Assembly: GCA_964475685.1 (NCBI GenBank)
Contig: CAYYXP010000216.1
Span: forward strand, 1 to 33,287
Reading direction: 5' to 3'
Length of the DNA stretch: 33,287 bases
Origin: CAVVWJ01 sp964475685
Lineage (GTDB): Bacteria; Gemmatimonadota; Gemmatimonadetes; Gemmatimonadales; GWC2-71-9
Shown: positions 14,631 through 24,818 of the stretch, in pieces
Layout of the letters: each line of letters starts with the position of its first letter
How positions within the stretch are numbered: the stretch's first letter is position 1
Notes under the pieces: generated by a model
Told to the model about the DNA's origin: nothing
Databases searched by the model: none
The model's input: only the letters and a program-made list of their open reading frames with translations
Made by a program: the position numbers and the translations under genes

Positions 14631-15353
14631 GTGCACCAGGAAGTCGAGCGGGTGGTCTCTCCCTTTCTCTCTCACGCCGACGCGGCTCTGCCGTCCGGCT
14701 ACAGCGCCGTCCTGTACGGTTCGGCCGCGCGGGGAGACTTCTTCCCGGGGTGGTCGGACATCAACCTCCTTCTTGTCACCGATGCGCTGGCCCCGCAGAT
14801 TCTCCGCGGCCTCGGCCGCGGTTTCGGCGCGTGGCGCAAGACCTCCATGGAATCGCCGCTCCTCATTACCCGCTCCGAGTGGGCACGCGCGAGTGATGTC
14901 TTCCCGATCGAGATCACCGACATGCGAGCCGCCCGCAAGGTGTTGAGGGGCGAGGATCCCCTGGCCGGACTCGAGGTGTCTCCGTCCGACCTGCGAGCTG
15001 CGCTCGAGTGCGAGTTGAGGGGCAAGCTGCTGCGGCTCCGGCAGGGGTACGCAGCGCTCTCCGGCGATCAGTCGGCGCTCGGCGGCCTGGCAACCCGAAG
15101 TGCCTCCACGGTGCTGGTGCTGCTGCGCGCCGCCCTCACCCTTCAGGGGCGCCCGGTCCCCTCCGACCCGCTCCTGGTCGCCTCGGTGACGGCGGCGACC
15201 ATGGGCATCGACGGGGAAGCGTTTCTGGGGGTCGTGCGCCATCGCGGCGAGGCGGGATGGCGGTGTGGTGGCGCCGAGTTCGAGGCCTATCTCGACGCGG
15301 TAGCTCGTGCCGCGGCCTTTGTGGATCAACTCAAGATTGGAGATCAGCGATGA
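14631..15353 (+). CDS. Nucleotidyltransferase-fold protein with altered active site
   Basis: The N-terminal third of this 240-residue protein has the nucleotidyltransferase signature GSAARGD (30-36) followed by WSDINLLLV (41-49). In active family members the second motif is SDxD, with both aspartates binding metal; here the second is Asn45. The enzyme may therefore be inactive or use another residue. The rest is helical (about 90-235). The substrate is unknown. The GTG at 14631 is supported by AAGGAG at 14616-14621; the frame is open further upstream but that part reads through the Gly-rich tail of the TPM gene in another frame. It starts two bases after the TPM stop and overlaps lemA by four bases. 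Confidence 0.75.
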   Translation: MHQEVERVVSPFLSHADAALPSGYSAVLYGSAARGDFFPGWSDINLLLVTDALAPQILRGLGRGFGAWRKTSMESPLLITRSEWARASDVFPIEITDMRAARKVLRGEDPLAGLEVSPSDLRAALECELRGKLLRLRQGYAALSGDQSALGGLATRSASTVLVLLRAALTLQGRPVPSDPLLVASVTAATMGIDGEAFLGVVRHRGEAGWRCGGAEFEAYLDAVARAAAFVDQLKIGDQR

Positions 15354-15916
15354 AGCGCTCGCCGGCGGTTGCACTCTCCCTCGTTCTGCTCGCGCTGCTG
15401 ACAGCGGGGTGCGGATACAACCAGATCCAGACGATGGACGAGAAGGTGAATCAGGCCCAGGGACAGGTCCAGACCCAGCTTCAGCGGCGGGCCGACCTGA
15501 TTCCCAACCTGGTCAACACGGTCAAGGGGATCACCAAGCAGGAAGACACGGTGTTCATCTCGATCGCCAATGCGCGGGCCAAGCTCTCCGGCGCCATCCA
15601 GTCGGGAGACGTGGGCGAGATGTCGGCCGCGAACACGTCGCTCAGCCAGGGGCTCGGGCGCCTGCTCGCCATCTCGGAGAACTATCCCGAGCTCCGCTCG
15701 AGCGAGAACTTCCGCCAGCTCCAGGACCAGCTGGAAGGCACCGAGAACCGCATCAGCGTCGCGCGTCAGGACTACAACGGCGCGGTGGGCGAGTACAACG
15801 CCTTCGTCCGGCGGTTTCCGTACAATCTGACTGCGAAGGTGTTCGGGATGGGGACGCCGAGGGAATACTTCGAGGCGGAAACGGGTGCGGCGGAAGCGCC
15901 CAAGGTGCAGTTCTAG
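15350..15916 (+). CDS. lemA: LemA family lipoprotein
   Basis: This 188-residue protein has a lipobox (LTAGC, Cys19) instead of the plain membrane helix of many LemA proteins, followed by the LemA domain: YNQIQTMDEKVNQAQGQVQT, QRRADLIPNLVNTVKGI, then ENYPELRSSENFRQLQDQLE and the closing NLTAKVFG segment. The domain is an all-helical bundle; its biochemical role is not settled. LemA and TPM proteins are frequent neighbours, as here. The ATG overlaps the stop of the nucleotidyltransferase-like gene (ATGA), so translation is coupled. The 3' end faces the M23 peptidase gene with only 16 bases between the stops and no clear terminator. Confidence 0.92.
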   Translation: MKRSPAVALSLVLLALLTAGCGYNQIQTMDEKVNQAQGQVQTQLQRRADLIPNLVNTVKGITKQEDTVFISIANARAKLSGAIQSGDVGEMSAANTSLSQGLGRLLAISENYPELRSSENFRQLQDQLEGTENRISVARQDYNGAVGEYNAFVRRFPYNLTAKVFGMGTPREYFEAETGAAEAPKVQF

Positions 15917-15932
15917 GGGGCCGCTGTCTCGC

Positions 15933-16859
15933 TCAGTCGGTCACCACGTGCTCGGGCAGCACGTACCGCAGCGGATTGACCGGGCGGCCGTTCACGTGCA
16001 CTTCGTAGTGCAGGTGCGAGCTGGTGGCGAGGCCGGTGTTGCCCACCAGCGCGATGCGCTGGCCCCGCGCGACGTGCTGGCCCTTCCTGACCAGCAGCTT
16101 CGACGCATGGGCGAACTTGGTGACGATGCCATAGCCGTGATCGATGGTGATCGTGTTTCCGTAGCCCGGCTCCCACCCGGCATCGGTCACTCTGCCCGCG
16201 GCAGGCGCCTCGATCGGGCTCCCTTTCGGCGCGGTCACGTCGATACCTTCGTGGGGCCGTGCGACGTGGAGAATCGGGTGCTCGCGCATCGCGGAGAAGG
16301 CGCTGGTGAGCCAGCCCTGGGTCGGCATGATGGACGGGGTGGCGGCGAGCCGCCTGGAGTTGCTGGCGAGACTGTCTGCGGCCTCCTCGAAGGACGCCGA
16401 GAGCAGGTTGGCCCGGCGAATGAGCGCGTTGAGATCCACCCGGATTTCCTGCGCGTGCCGCACCGCGGGGCCCTCGTCGGGGAGGAGAGGGCGGGGGGCC
16501 AGGGTCGGACCGCCAATGCCGGCCGCCTGCACTTGCGGGTCGATCGGATCGAGGTTCGCCAGCGCCCTGATGCGCGTATCGCGCTGGGAGATCCGCGCGA
16601 TGGTATCGGACAAGGTGGCCAGCCGGCCATGCATCTCGTTGAGCTCGCGAACCAGCCGGGCGTTCTCCTGGGTCATGCTCGCGGTCCGCGACAGGTCGGC
16701 CGTGCGCGAGACCGTCATGAAGCCCACGAGAAGTGCCACCGCGAGACCGACCGCCACGCCGCCCGCCGCGAGCTTCAGCATGCCATAGGAAACCTCCAGG
16801 ATCCTGGAAGGTTCCGAGCCATGCGGAACGAATACGACAGTCCAGCGGCGTCTACCCAT
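15933..16859 (-). CDS. M23 family peptidoglycan endopeptidase
   Basis: This 308-residue protein has an N-terminal membrane helix (about 28-50), a periplasmic coiled coil (RLVRELNEMHGRLATLSDTI) and a C-terminal LytM/M23 domain. The zinc ligands are present: HEGIDV gives His and Asp, and HLHYEV gives the final His, so the peptidase should be active on peptidoglycan cross-links. It resembles divisome or elongation-associated M23 proteins. The start at 16859 is chosen because AGGAAGG (minus strand, 16875-16869) lies nine bases upstream; an upstream ATG at 16901 lacks this. The first residues (GRRRWTVVFVPHGSEPSR) form a short cytoplasmic segment. It appears to be a single-gene unit. Confidence 0.92.
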   Translation of the reverse strand: MGRRRWTVVFVPHGSEPSRILEVSYGMLKLAAGGVAVGLAVALLVGFMTVSRTADLSRTASMTQENARLVRELNEMHGRLATLSDTIARISQRDTRIRALANLDPIDPQVQAAGIGGPTLAPRPLLPDEGPAVRHAQEIRVDLNALIRRANLLSASFEEAADSLASNSRRLAATPSIMPTQGWLTSAFSAMREHPILHVARPHEGIDVTAPKGSPIEAPAAGRVTDAGWEPGYGNTITIDHGYGIVTKFAHASKLLVRKGQHVARGQRIALVGNTGLATSSHLHYEVHVNGRPVNPLRYVLPEHVVTD

Positions 16860-17075
16860 GCGGCATGACCTTCCTCGTACCCGAGCTGCGAGTGTACTCA
16901 CTTACCGGCAGCCGGGAATCAGATGACGCGTGCGCGAGTTGCAGGGGGTGACCTGAATCACGCGGTCTTCGTGAAGCTCCGAAAAAGTGGTGGTCCAGGC
17001 GCTGGCTGTCAAGGGTAAACCCAAGCGGATAAGTCTTTGACTGTCAAATAGTTTTGCCTCTTGGCGTACTAAGTT
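16860..17075 (-). promoter_or_regulatory. Intergenic region between metG end and the M23 gene
   Basis: This 216-base gap has no supported ORF. On the minus strand TACACT (16896-16891) is a good -10 hexamer; transcription from about 16884 would give a leader of some 25 bases that carries the ribosome-binding site. No convincing -35 is seen. Further upstream, TTTGAC-T-GTCAAA at 17036-17048 is a perfect 13-base palindrome, and TTGACA occurs twice on the minus strand (17047-17042 and 17012-17007), 35 bases apart, without a clear -10 partner. No strong terminator for metG is visible. Confidence 0.3.
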
Positions 17076-18590
17076 CTAGACAGCGGCGGGCTTGGGGAAG
17101 AGGATCTCGGGCCGGTGGACGGTGACCCCGGATACCGGGGGCGTCTTGAGGGACGTCCAGGACGCCGCGCTGGCCTCTCCCGCGAGCCCGAGAGACCGCC
17201 AGAGGGTCTGGGCCTTGGCGGGCAGGAACGGGGTCGCCATCACCACGAGGCGGTAGAGCACGCGAGCCAGGGCGCCGAGGGCGGTGTCGAGTTCTGCCTC
17301 CTTGCCCTGTTTGGCGAGCGCCCACGGCGCCACCTGCTGGATGTAGAGGTTCGCGGTCGAGACCAGCTCCCACGCCGCCTCCGCTCCGCCGCGGAGATCG
17401 AGGGCGTCCATCGCCTTGGCGTAGGACTCGATGGCCCGCCCACCCGCCTCGTCGAGCGGCGTGGACCCCCCTGACGCCGGTATGACGCCCCCGCGGTACT
17501 TCAAGATCATGGCCAGCGACCGTGAGGCGAGGTTGCCGAATCCGTCCGCCAGGTCGGCGGTGTACCGTTCGTCGAACCGTTCCCAGGTGAAGTTGCCGTC
17601 CGCCTCGAATCCCACTTCGCGCAGCAGAAAGTAGCGCAACGCATCGGGGCCGTGCCGCTCGATCGCCTCCCCCAGACTCACCGCCGTGCCCGCGGTCTTC
17701 GAAAGCTTGGTGCCTTCCCACTGAACGTACCCGTGGGCCCACACCTCCCGGGGCAGGGGGAGGCCGGCGCTCAGCAGCATTGCGGGCCAGATGACGCAGT
17801 GGAACCGGGTGATTCCCTTGCCGACGACGTGGAGCTCGGCCGGCCAGAGTCGGTCGTACCCCTTCGCCGGGTACCCGGTGGCGGAGAGGTAGTTGATGAG
17901 CGCGTCGAACCAGACGTAGACGGTCTGCTCGGGGTCGCCGGGGAAAGGGATGCCCCAGGTGAGCCGCTGGCGCGACACCGAGATGTCCTGCAGCCCGTCT
18001 TCCAGCAGCCGGAGGATTTCGTTCCGCCGGATGGCCGGTTCGACCCGGAACCGACCCGACCGGATGAGGTCGAGCAGCTGGTCGCGGTAGCGGCTGAGAC
18101 GGAAGAAGTGGTTGCGCTCCCTGGTCGGGCTCAGATCCAGCGTCGGATGCTCGACACATCGGCCGCCGCCGATTTGCGCGGGCTGCTTGAACTCCTCGCA
18201 CCCCACGCAGTAGAGCCCCTCGTACTCGCCGACGAAGAGATCGCCGGGGCTTCTCGCGGCGATGGCTTCCAGCAGGGCGGTGACCCCGGTCCGGTGCCTC
18301 GGCTCGGTGGTTCTGATCCAGTCGTCGTGGGTGCACCCCAATGTGCGCCAGAAATCCTCGAAGCGGCCCGCCATCCGGTCGACCCATTCCTGCGGAACGA
18401 GATGATGCTGCTGGGCCGCCTGGAGCACGGCCTGCGAATGCTCGTCCATCCCCATGAGAAAGTGGACCTGGTCGCCGCGGAGGCGGCGATAGCGGGCGAT
18501 GCAATCGGCCCCGACCTTCTCGAGCGCGTGGCCGAGATGGGGGTCGCCGTTGGAGTAGTCGATTGCGGTGGTGAGGAAGAACTTCGCCAT
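17076..18590 (-). CDS. metG: Methionyl-tRNA synthetase
   Basis: This 504-residue class I synthetase charges tRNA-Met. It has HLGH at 18-21 (the HIGH motif), a single zinc-knuckle set C128, C131, C145, H148 as in the compact Thermus-type enzymes, and KLSKT at 295-299 in place of KMSKS. The anticodon-binding helical domain follows. There is no C-terminal EMAP-like tRNA-binding domain, which fits the short form. ATG at 18590 gives the normal start MAKFFLTTAIDYSNGDPHLG. No good ribosome-binding site precedes it; instead TACCTT ends six bases before the ATG. It is the last gene of the hisIE-dnaE-accA-ricT-metG run, 19 bases after ricT. Confidence 0.95.
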   Translation of the reverse strand: MAKFFLTTAIDYSNGDPHLGHALEKVGADCIARYRRLRGDQVHFLMGMDEHSQAVLQAAQQHHLVPQEWVDRMAGRFEDFWRTLGCTHDDWIRTTEPRHRTGVTALLEAIAARSPGDLFVGEYEGLYCVGCEEFKQPAQIGGGRCVEHPTLDLSPTRERNHFFRLSRYRDQLLDLIRSGRFRVEPAIRRNEILRLLEDGLQDISVSRQRLTWGIPFPGDPEQTVYVWFDALINYLSATGYPAKGYDRLWPAELHVVGKGITRFHCVIWPAMLLSAGLPLPREVWAHGYVQWEGTKLSKTAGTAVSLGEAIERHGPDALRYFLLREVGFEADGNFTWERFDERYTADLADGFGNLASRSLAMILKYRGGVIPASGGSTPLDEAGGRAIESYAKAMDALDLRGGAEAAWELVSTANLYIQQVAPWALAKQGKEAELDTALGALARVLYRLVVMATPFLPAKAQTLWRSLGLAGEASAASWTSLKTPPVSGVTVHRPEILFPKPAAV

Positions 18591-18596
18591 GCGGGA

Positions 18597-18602
18597 AAGG
18601 TA
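18597..18602 (-). promoter_or_regulatory. Possible -10 element directly before metG
   Basis: TACCTT (minus strand, 18602-18597) is followed by six bases and then the metG ATG. It has the same hexamer and spacing as before hisIE, but no -35 match exists at 17 bases. It may give a short leaderless metG transcript besides the operon mRNA. Confidence 0.25.
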
Positions 18603-18609
18603 ACCTCGG

Positions 18610-19602
18610 CTACCTGCCGCCCCGGTGGCGACGCCGCCGGCGTTGGGACCGTTGGGCTGCCGACCCGTTCCCCTCGCCAGGAGGGGCAGGGGCAGGGGCG
18701 GGCGGCGGTGCGACGGTGATCCGCGACTCGGGGGTCGGCAGCACCTCGCCGAGCCGTTCCACCTCCTCCCGCAGCTGAACCAGCGGGATGATCCGGGCGC
18801 CGTGCTCGTCGCTGCGGAGGAACACCCGCTCTCGGAAAATATCCACCGCGACCACCTTCTCGGGTCCCCGTGCGGTCGAGAGCGTCTTCCCCTCCTTGGG
18901 GAAGCGCCTCCGGGTCTCGACGTAAAACTCGTGCTCGTACTTCAGGCAGCAGAGGAGACGACCGCAGCCGCCGGAGATCTGGGTGGGATTCAGGGAGAGC
19001 CGCTGGTCCTTGGCGAGGCCGAGGTTGACGGGGGAGAGCTCGCCGAGCCAGGAGCTGCAACAGTACTCGCGCCCGCAGCGGCCCACGCCGGACAGCCGTG
19101 CCGCCTCGTCACGCACCCCGATCTGCCGCAGTTCGATGCGGGTGCGAAAGACCGATGCGAGGTCCCGCACGAGCGCGCGGAAATCCACCCTCTTCTCGGC
19201 GGTGAAGTAGATGGTGAGCTTGTTGCGGTCCCACTGCCACTCCGTGTCGCTCACTTTCATGGCCAGCGTGTGGCTCCGGACCCGCAGCATCACTTTCTGA
19301 CGAGCTTCCTCCTCGAGGACGCGGCTCTCCTCGTGAATGCGAATGTCCTCCGCCGAGGCCCGCCGGGCGACGGGCCTCGGCGCCTCGGTCTCGGCCGTCT
19401 CCTCTCCGACGGCACACCCGGCGCAACCCGAGGCGCACTTCCGGTCGGCCACACTCCCCACGGCGGTCACCCGCCCGACGTCGCGTCCCCGCTCGACCTC
19501 GACAACGGCCATCTCCCCCACGCGCAGCGGCGACGACTCATCGCCCCAGACGAAGTATCCCTTCCGGGTTCCCTTGAAACGAACCTCGACGGTCTGGCCC
19601 AC
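18610..19602 (-). CDS. ricT: PSP1-domain protein RicT (YaaT)
   Basis: This 330-residue protein has the PSP1 domain with its Cys-rich core: VGRCGREYCCSSWL, LSLNPTQISGGCGRLLCCLK. An extra cluster KCASGCAGC lies near residue 55. RicT homologues in Bacillus form the Y-complex with RicA and RicF, carry Fe-S clusters and help RNase Y mature mRNAs; whether this holds here is unknown, and no ricA or ricF lies in the window. The C-terminal 40 residues are Pro-rich and then strongly basic (RSQRRRRRHRGGR), which may bind RNA. The frame is open far upstream through accA, but the GTG at 19602, sharing one base with the accA stop (TAGTG), gives the usual N-terminus GQTVEVRFKG. Confidence 0.88.
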   Translation of the reverse strand: MGQTVEVRFKGTRKGYFVWGDESSPLRVGEMAVVEVERGRDVGRVTAVGSVADRKCASGCAGCAVGEETAETEAPRPVARRASAEDIRIHEESRVLEEEARQKVMLRVRSHTLAMKVSDTEWQWDRNKLTIYFTAEKRVDFRALVRDLASVFRTRIELRQIGVRDEAARLSGVGRCGREYCCSSWLGELSPVNLGLAKDQRLSLNPTQISGGCGRLLCCLKYEHEFYVETRRRFPKEGKTLSTARGPEKVVAVDIFRERVFLRSDEHGARIIPLVQLREEVERLGEVLPTPESRITVAPPPAPAPAPPGEGNGSAAQRSQRRRRRHRGGR

Positions 19603-20564
19603 TACGCTTCCGAGTAGACGCCCATGGCGCCGAATTTCTCCGCGCGACGGCGGACCAGTTTCTCCGGGCGCAGCTTGCGGAGCTCGGTGACATGCCGGAT
19701 GAGCACCCCCCTCAACGCCTCGCCGGTGGCGTCGGGATCGACGTGGGCGCCGCCCACCGGTTCCTGTACGATCTCGTCGATCAGCTTGAGGCGGAGGAGG
19801 TCCTGCGCGGTGATCTTGAGCGCTTCCGCCGCCCGCTCGCGCTGGCTCGCGTCCTTCCAGAGGATCGCCGCGCACCCTTCGGGGGAGATCACCGAGTAGA
19901 CCGAGTTCTCCAGCATGATGATGCGGTCGGCGACCCCGAGCGCCAGCGCCCCGCCGGATCCGCCCTCGCCGATCACGACCGCCACGACCGGAGTCGGGAG
20001 GATGGACATCTCGAGGATGTTGCGCGCCAGCGCCTCCGATTGTCCCCGCTCTTCCGCGCCCAGGCCGGGATAGGCGCCGGGTGTGTCGATGAGGGTGATG
20101 AGGGGGGCGGAGAACTTGGCGGCGAGTTTCATGAGGCGGAGGGCCTTGCGGTACCCTTCCGGATGGGGCATGCCGAAATTGCGCTTGAGATTGTCCTTGG
20201 TGTCTCGCCCCTTCTGATGGCCCACGACCATGACCGATACGCCCGCCAGCCGGGCCCACCCGCCGACGATCGCCGGATCGTCCATGTAGAGTCGGTCGCC
20301 GTGGAGTTCGATGAAGTCGGTGAAGATGGTGCTGAGGTAATCGAGGGTGTACGGGCGGCGGGGATGGCGCGCGACCATGACGCGCTGAATGGGGGTCAGC
20401 TCGCGGTAGATCTCCGCCCGGAGCGACTCGAGCTTGCCCTGCAGCCCATCGAGCTCGCCCTCGATGTCGATCTGCTGCTCCTCCCCGATCCGCTTGAGGT
20501 CCTCGATCTGCCGCTCCAGCTCGAGCAGGGGCTTCTCGAACTCCAGCGTATAGGCTGAGGCCAT
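19602..20564 (-). CDS. accA: Acetyl-CoA carboxylase carboxyltransferase subunit alpha
   Basis: This 320-residue protein is the alpha half of the carboxyltransferase that moves CO2 from carboxybiotin to acetyl-CoA, giving malonyl-CoA for fatty acid synthesis. The length matches E. coli AccA. Family segments are LEFEKPLLELERQIEDLK at the N-terminus, VARHPRRPYTLDYL, FIELHGDRL, GHQKGRDTKDNLKRNFGM, DTPGAYPGLGAEERGQSEAL and GEGGSGGALALG. accD and the biotin carboxylase genes are not in the window. It starts three bases after the dnaE stop, and its own stop overlaps the ricT start by one base. Confidence 0.96.
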   Translation of the reverse strand: MASAYTLEFEKPLLELERQIEDLKRIGEEQQIDIEGELDGLQGKLESLRAEIYRELTPIQRVMVARHPRRPYTLDYLSTIFTDFIELHGDRLYMDDPAIVGGWARLAGVSVMVVGHQKGRDTKDNLKRNFGMPHPEGYRKALRLMKLAAKFSAPLITLIDTPGAYPGLGAEERGQSEALARNILEMSILPTPVVAVVIGEGGSGGALALGVADRIIMLENSVYSVISPEGCAAILWKDASQRERAAEALKITAQDLLRLKLIDEIVQEPVGGAHVDPDATGEALRGVLIRHVTELRKLRPEKLVRRRAEKFGAMGVYSEA

Positions 20565-20567
20565 GGA

Positions 20568-24047
<3,480 letters not shown>

Positions 24048-24072
24048 GTTGGCTGCAGGCTCTGGCTACGAG

Positions 24073-24714
24073 CTATTTCTCTCTTTCTTCCAGCTGCCCC
24101 AGCACGGCGTCCAGCGGGACACCGCGAATCTGCAGCAGCACCACGAGATGATAGAGGAGATCGGCCGCCTCGGACGCGAGACGCTCGTCATCCTCCGTGT
24201 TTCCCGCCACGACGACCTCGACCGCTTCCTCGCCCACCTTCCGGGAGATCTGGCCGACGCCCGCGTCGAGCAGCTGGACGGTATACGATCCGGCAGGCCG
24301 GGAACGGGCCCGCTCCGCGACCGTGGCGGCCAGTCTCGTGAGGAGGTGCCCCCCGGGGTCGGATCCGTCCGCCAGGGCGCCCTCGCCCCCGACCCGCCGG
24401 GCGAAGCACGTCGGGGAGCCGGTGTGGCACGCCGGCCCGGTCTGGTCCACGCGGTAGAGCACCGCATCCCCGTCGCAGTCGAGCCGGATCTCCCGAACCG
24501 ACTGGACGTGCCCCGATGATTCTCCCTTGCGCCACAGGGCTGCCCGGGACCTGCTGTAGTAGTGCGCCTGGCCGGTTGCGGCGGTGCGCTCCAGTGCCTC
24601 CCGGTTGGCATACCCCACCATCAGGACGTCCCCGGAACGGCCCTCCTGCGCCACGACCGGAACCAATCCGTCGGCCCCGAAGCGCACCGCGGACAACCAG
24701 CTGGTGTCGGACAC
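24073..24714 (-). CDS. hisIE: Bifunctional phosphoribosyl-AMP cyclohydrolase / phosphoribosyl-ATP pyrophosphatase
   Basis: This 213-residue enzyme does steps two and three of histidine synthesis. The HisI half (about 10-105) has VLMVGYANREAL, WRKGESSGHVQ, the metal-binding DCDGD (79-83) and cysteines at 80, 96 and 103. The HisE half (about 122-213) has KVGEEAVEVVVA and SEAADLLYHL. The frame is open to a GTG at 24786, but that region is occupied by a good promoter and the added residues are not family-like; I therefore start at GTG 24714. No ribosome-binding site is present, which fits a leaderless mRNA. It heads a unit with dnaE; no other his genes are in the window. Confidence 0.95.
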   Translation of the reverse strand: MSDTSWLSAVRFGADGLVPVVAQEGRSGDVLMVGYANREALERTAATGQAHYYSRSRAALWRKGESSGHVQSVREIRLDCDGDAVLYRVDQTGPACHTGSPTCFARRVGGEGALADGSDPGGHLLTRLAATVAERARSRPAGSYTVQLLDAGVGQISRKVGEEAVEVVVAGNTEDDERLASEAADLLYHLVVLLQIRGVPLDAVLGQLEEREK

Positions 24715-24720
24715 GGAGTG

Positions 24721-24749
24721 AAGGTACCGGCCGCTGTCGAGATTGTCAA
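24721..24749 (-). promoter_or_regulatory. hisIE-dnaE operon promoter, probably leaderless
   Basis: On the minus strand a perfect -35 TTGACA (24749-24744), a 17-base spacer and -10 TACCTT (24726-24721) are followed by six bases and the GTG of hisIE. Transcription should begin at or within a base or two of the start codon. Confidence 0.65.
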
Positions 24750-24772
24750 AAACCCTTGTGGCTTCGTATCTT
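24743..24772 (+). promoter_or_regulatory. Divergent promoter for the peptidase genes
   Basis: On the plus strand TTGTCA (24743-24748, five of six consensus), an 18-base spacer and TATCTT (24767-24772, four of six) suggest a start near 24780 and a leader of about 40 bases. The -35 hexamer is the other strand of the hisIE -35 (shared TTGTCAA), so the two promoters overlap. Confidence 0.5.
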
Positions 24773-24818
24773 GCTGGTGTTCGCACCCCCGGTCTGCAGC
24801 CCCGGAGCGCCCCCCATC

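Noticed and set aside
16948..16961. Second CRP-like site, GTGA-CCTGAA-TCAC
   Set aside because: Only four bases per half-site match and the outer bases do not. A pattern of eight fixed bases is expected by chance about once in two windows of this size.
18591..18609. Riboswitch or T-box before metG
   Set aside because: Only 19 bases separate ricT from metG, too short for any such element.
24516..24818. N-terminal extension of the HEFQH lipoprotein gene
   Set aside because: The region is antisense to hisIE and includes its promoter; the GTG at 24819 gives a clean lipoprotein signal.
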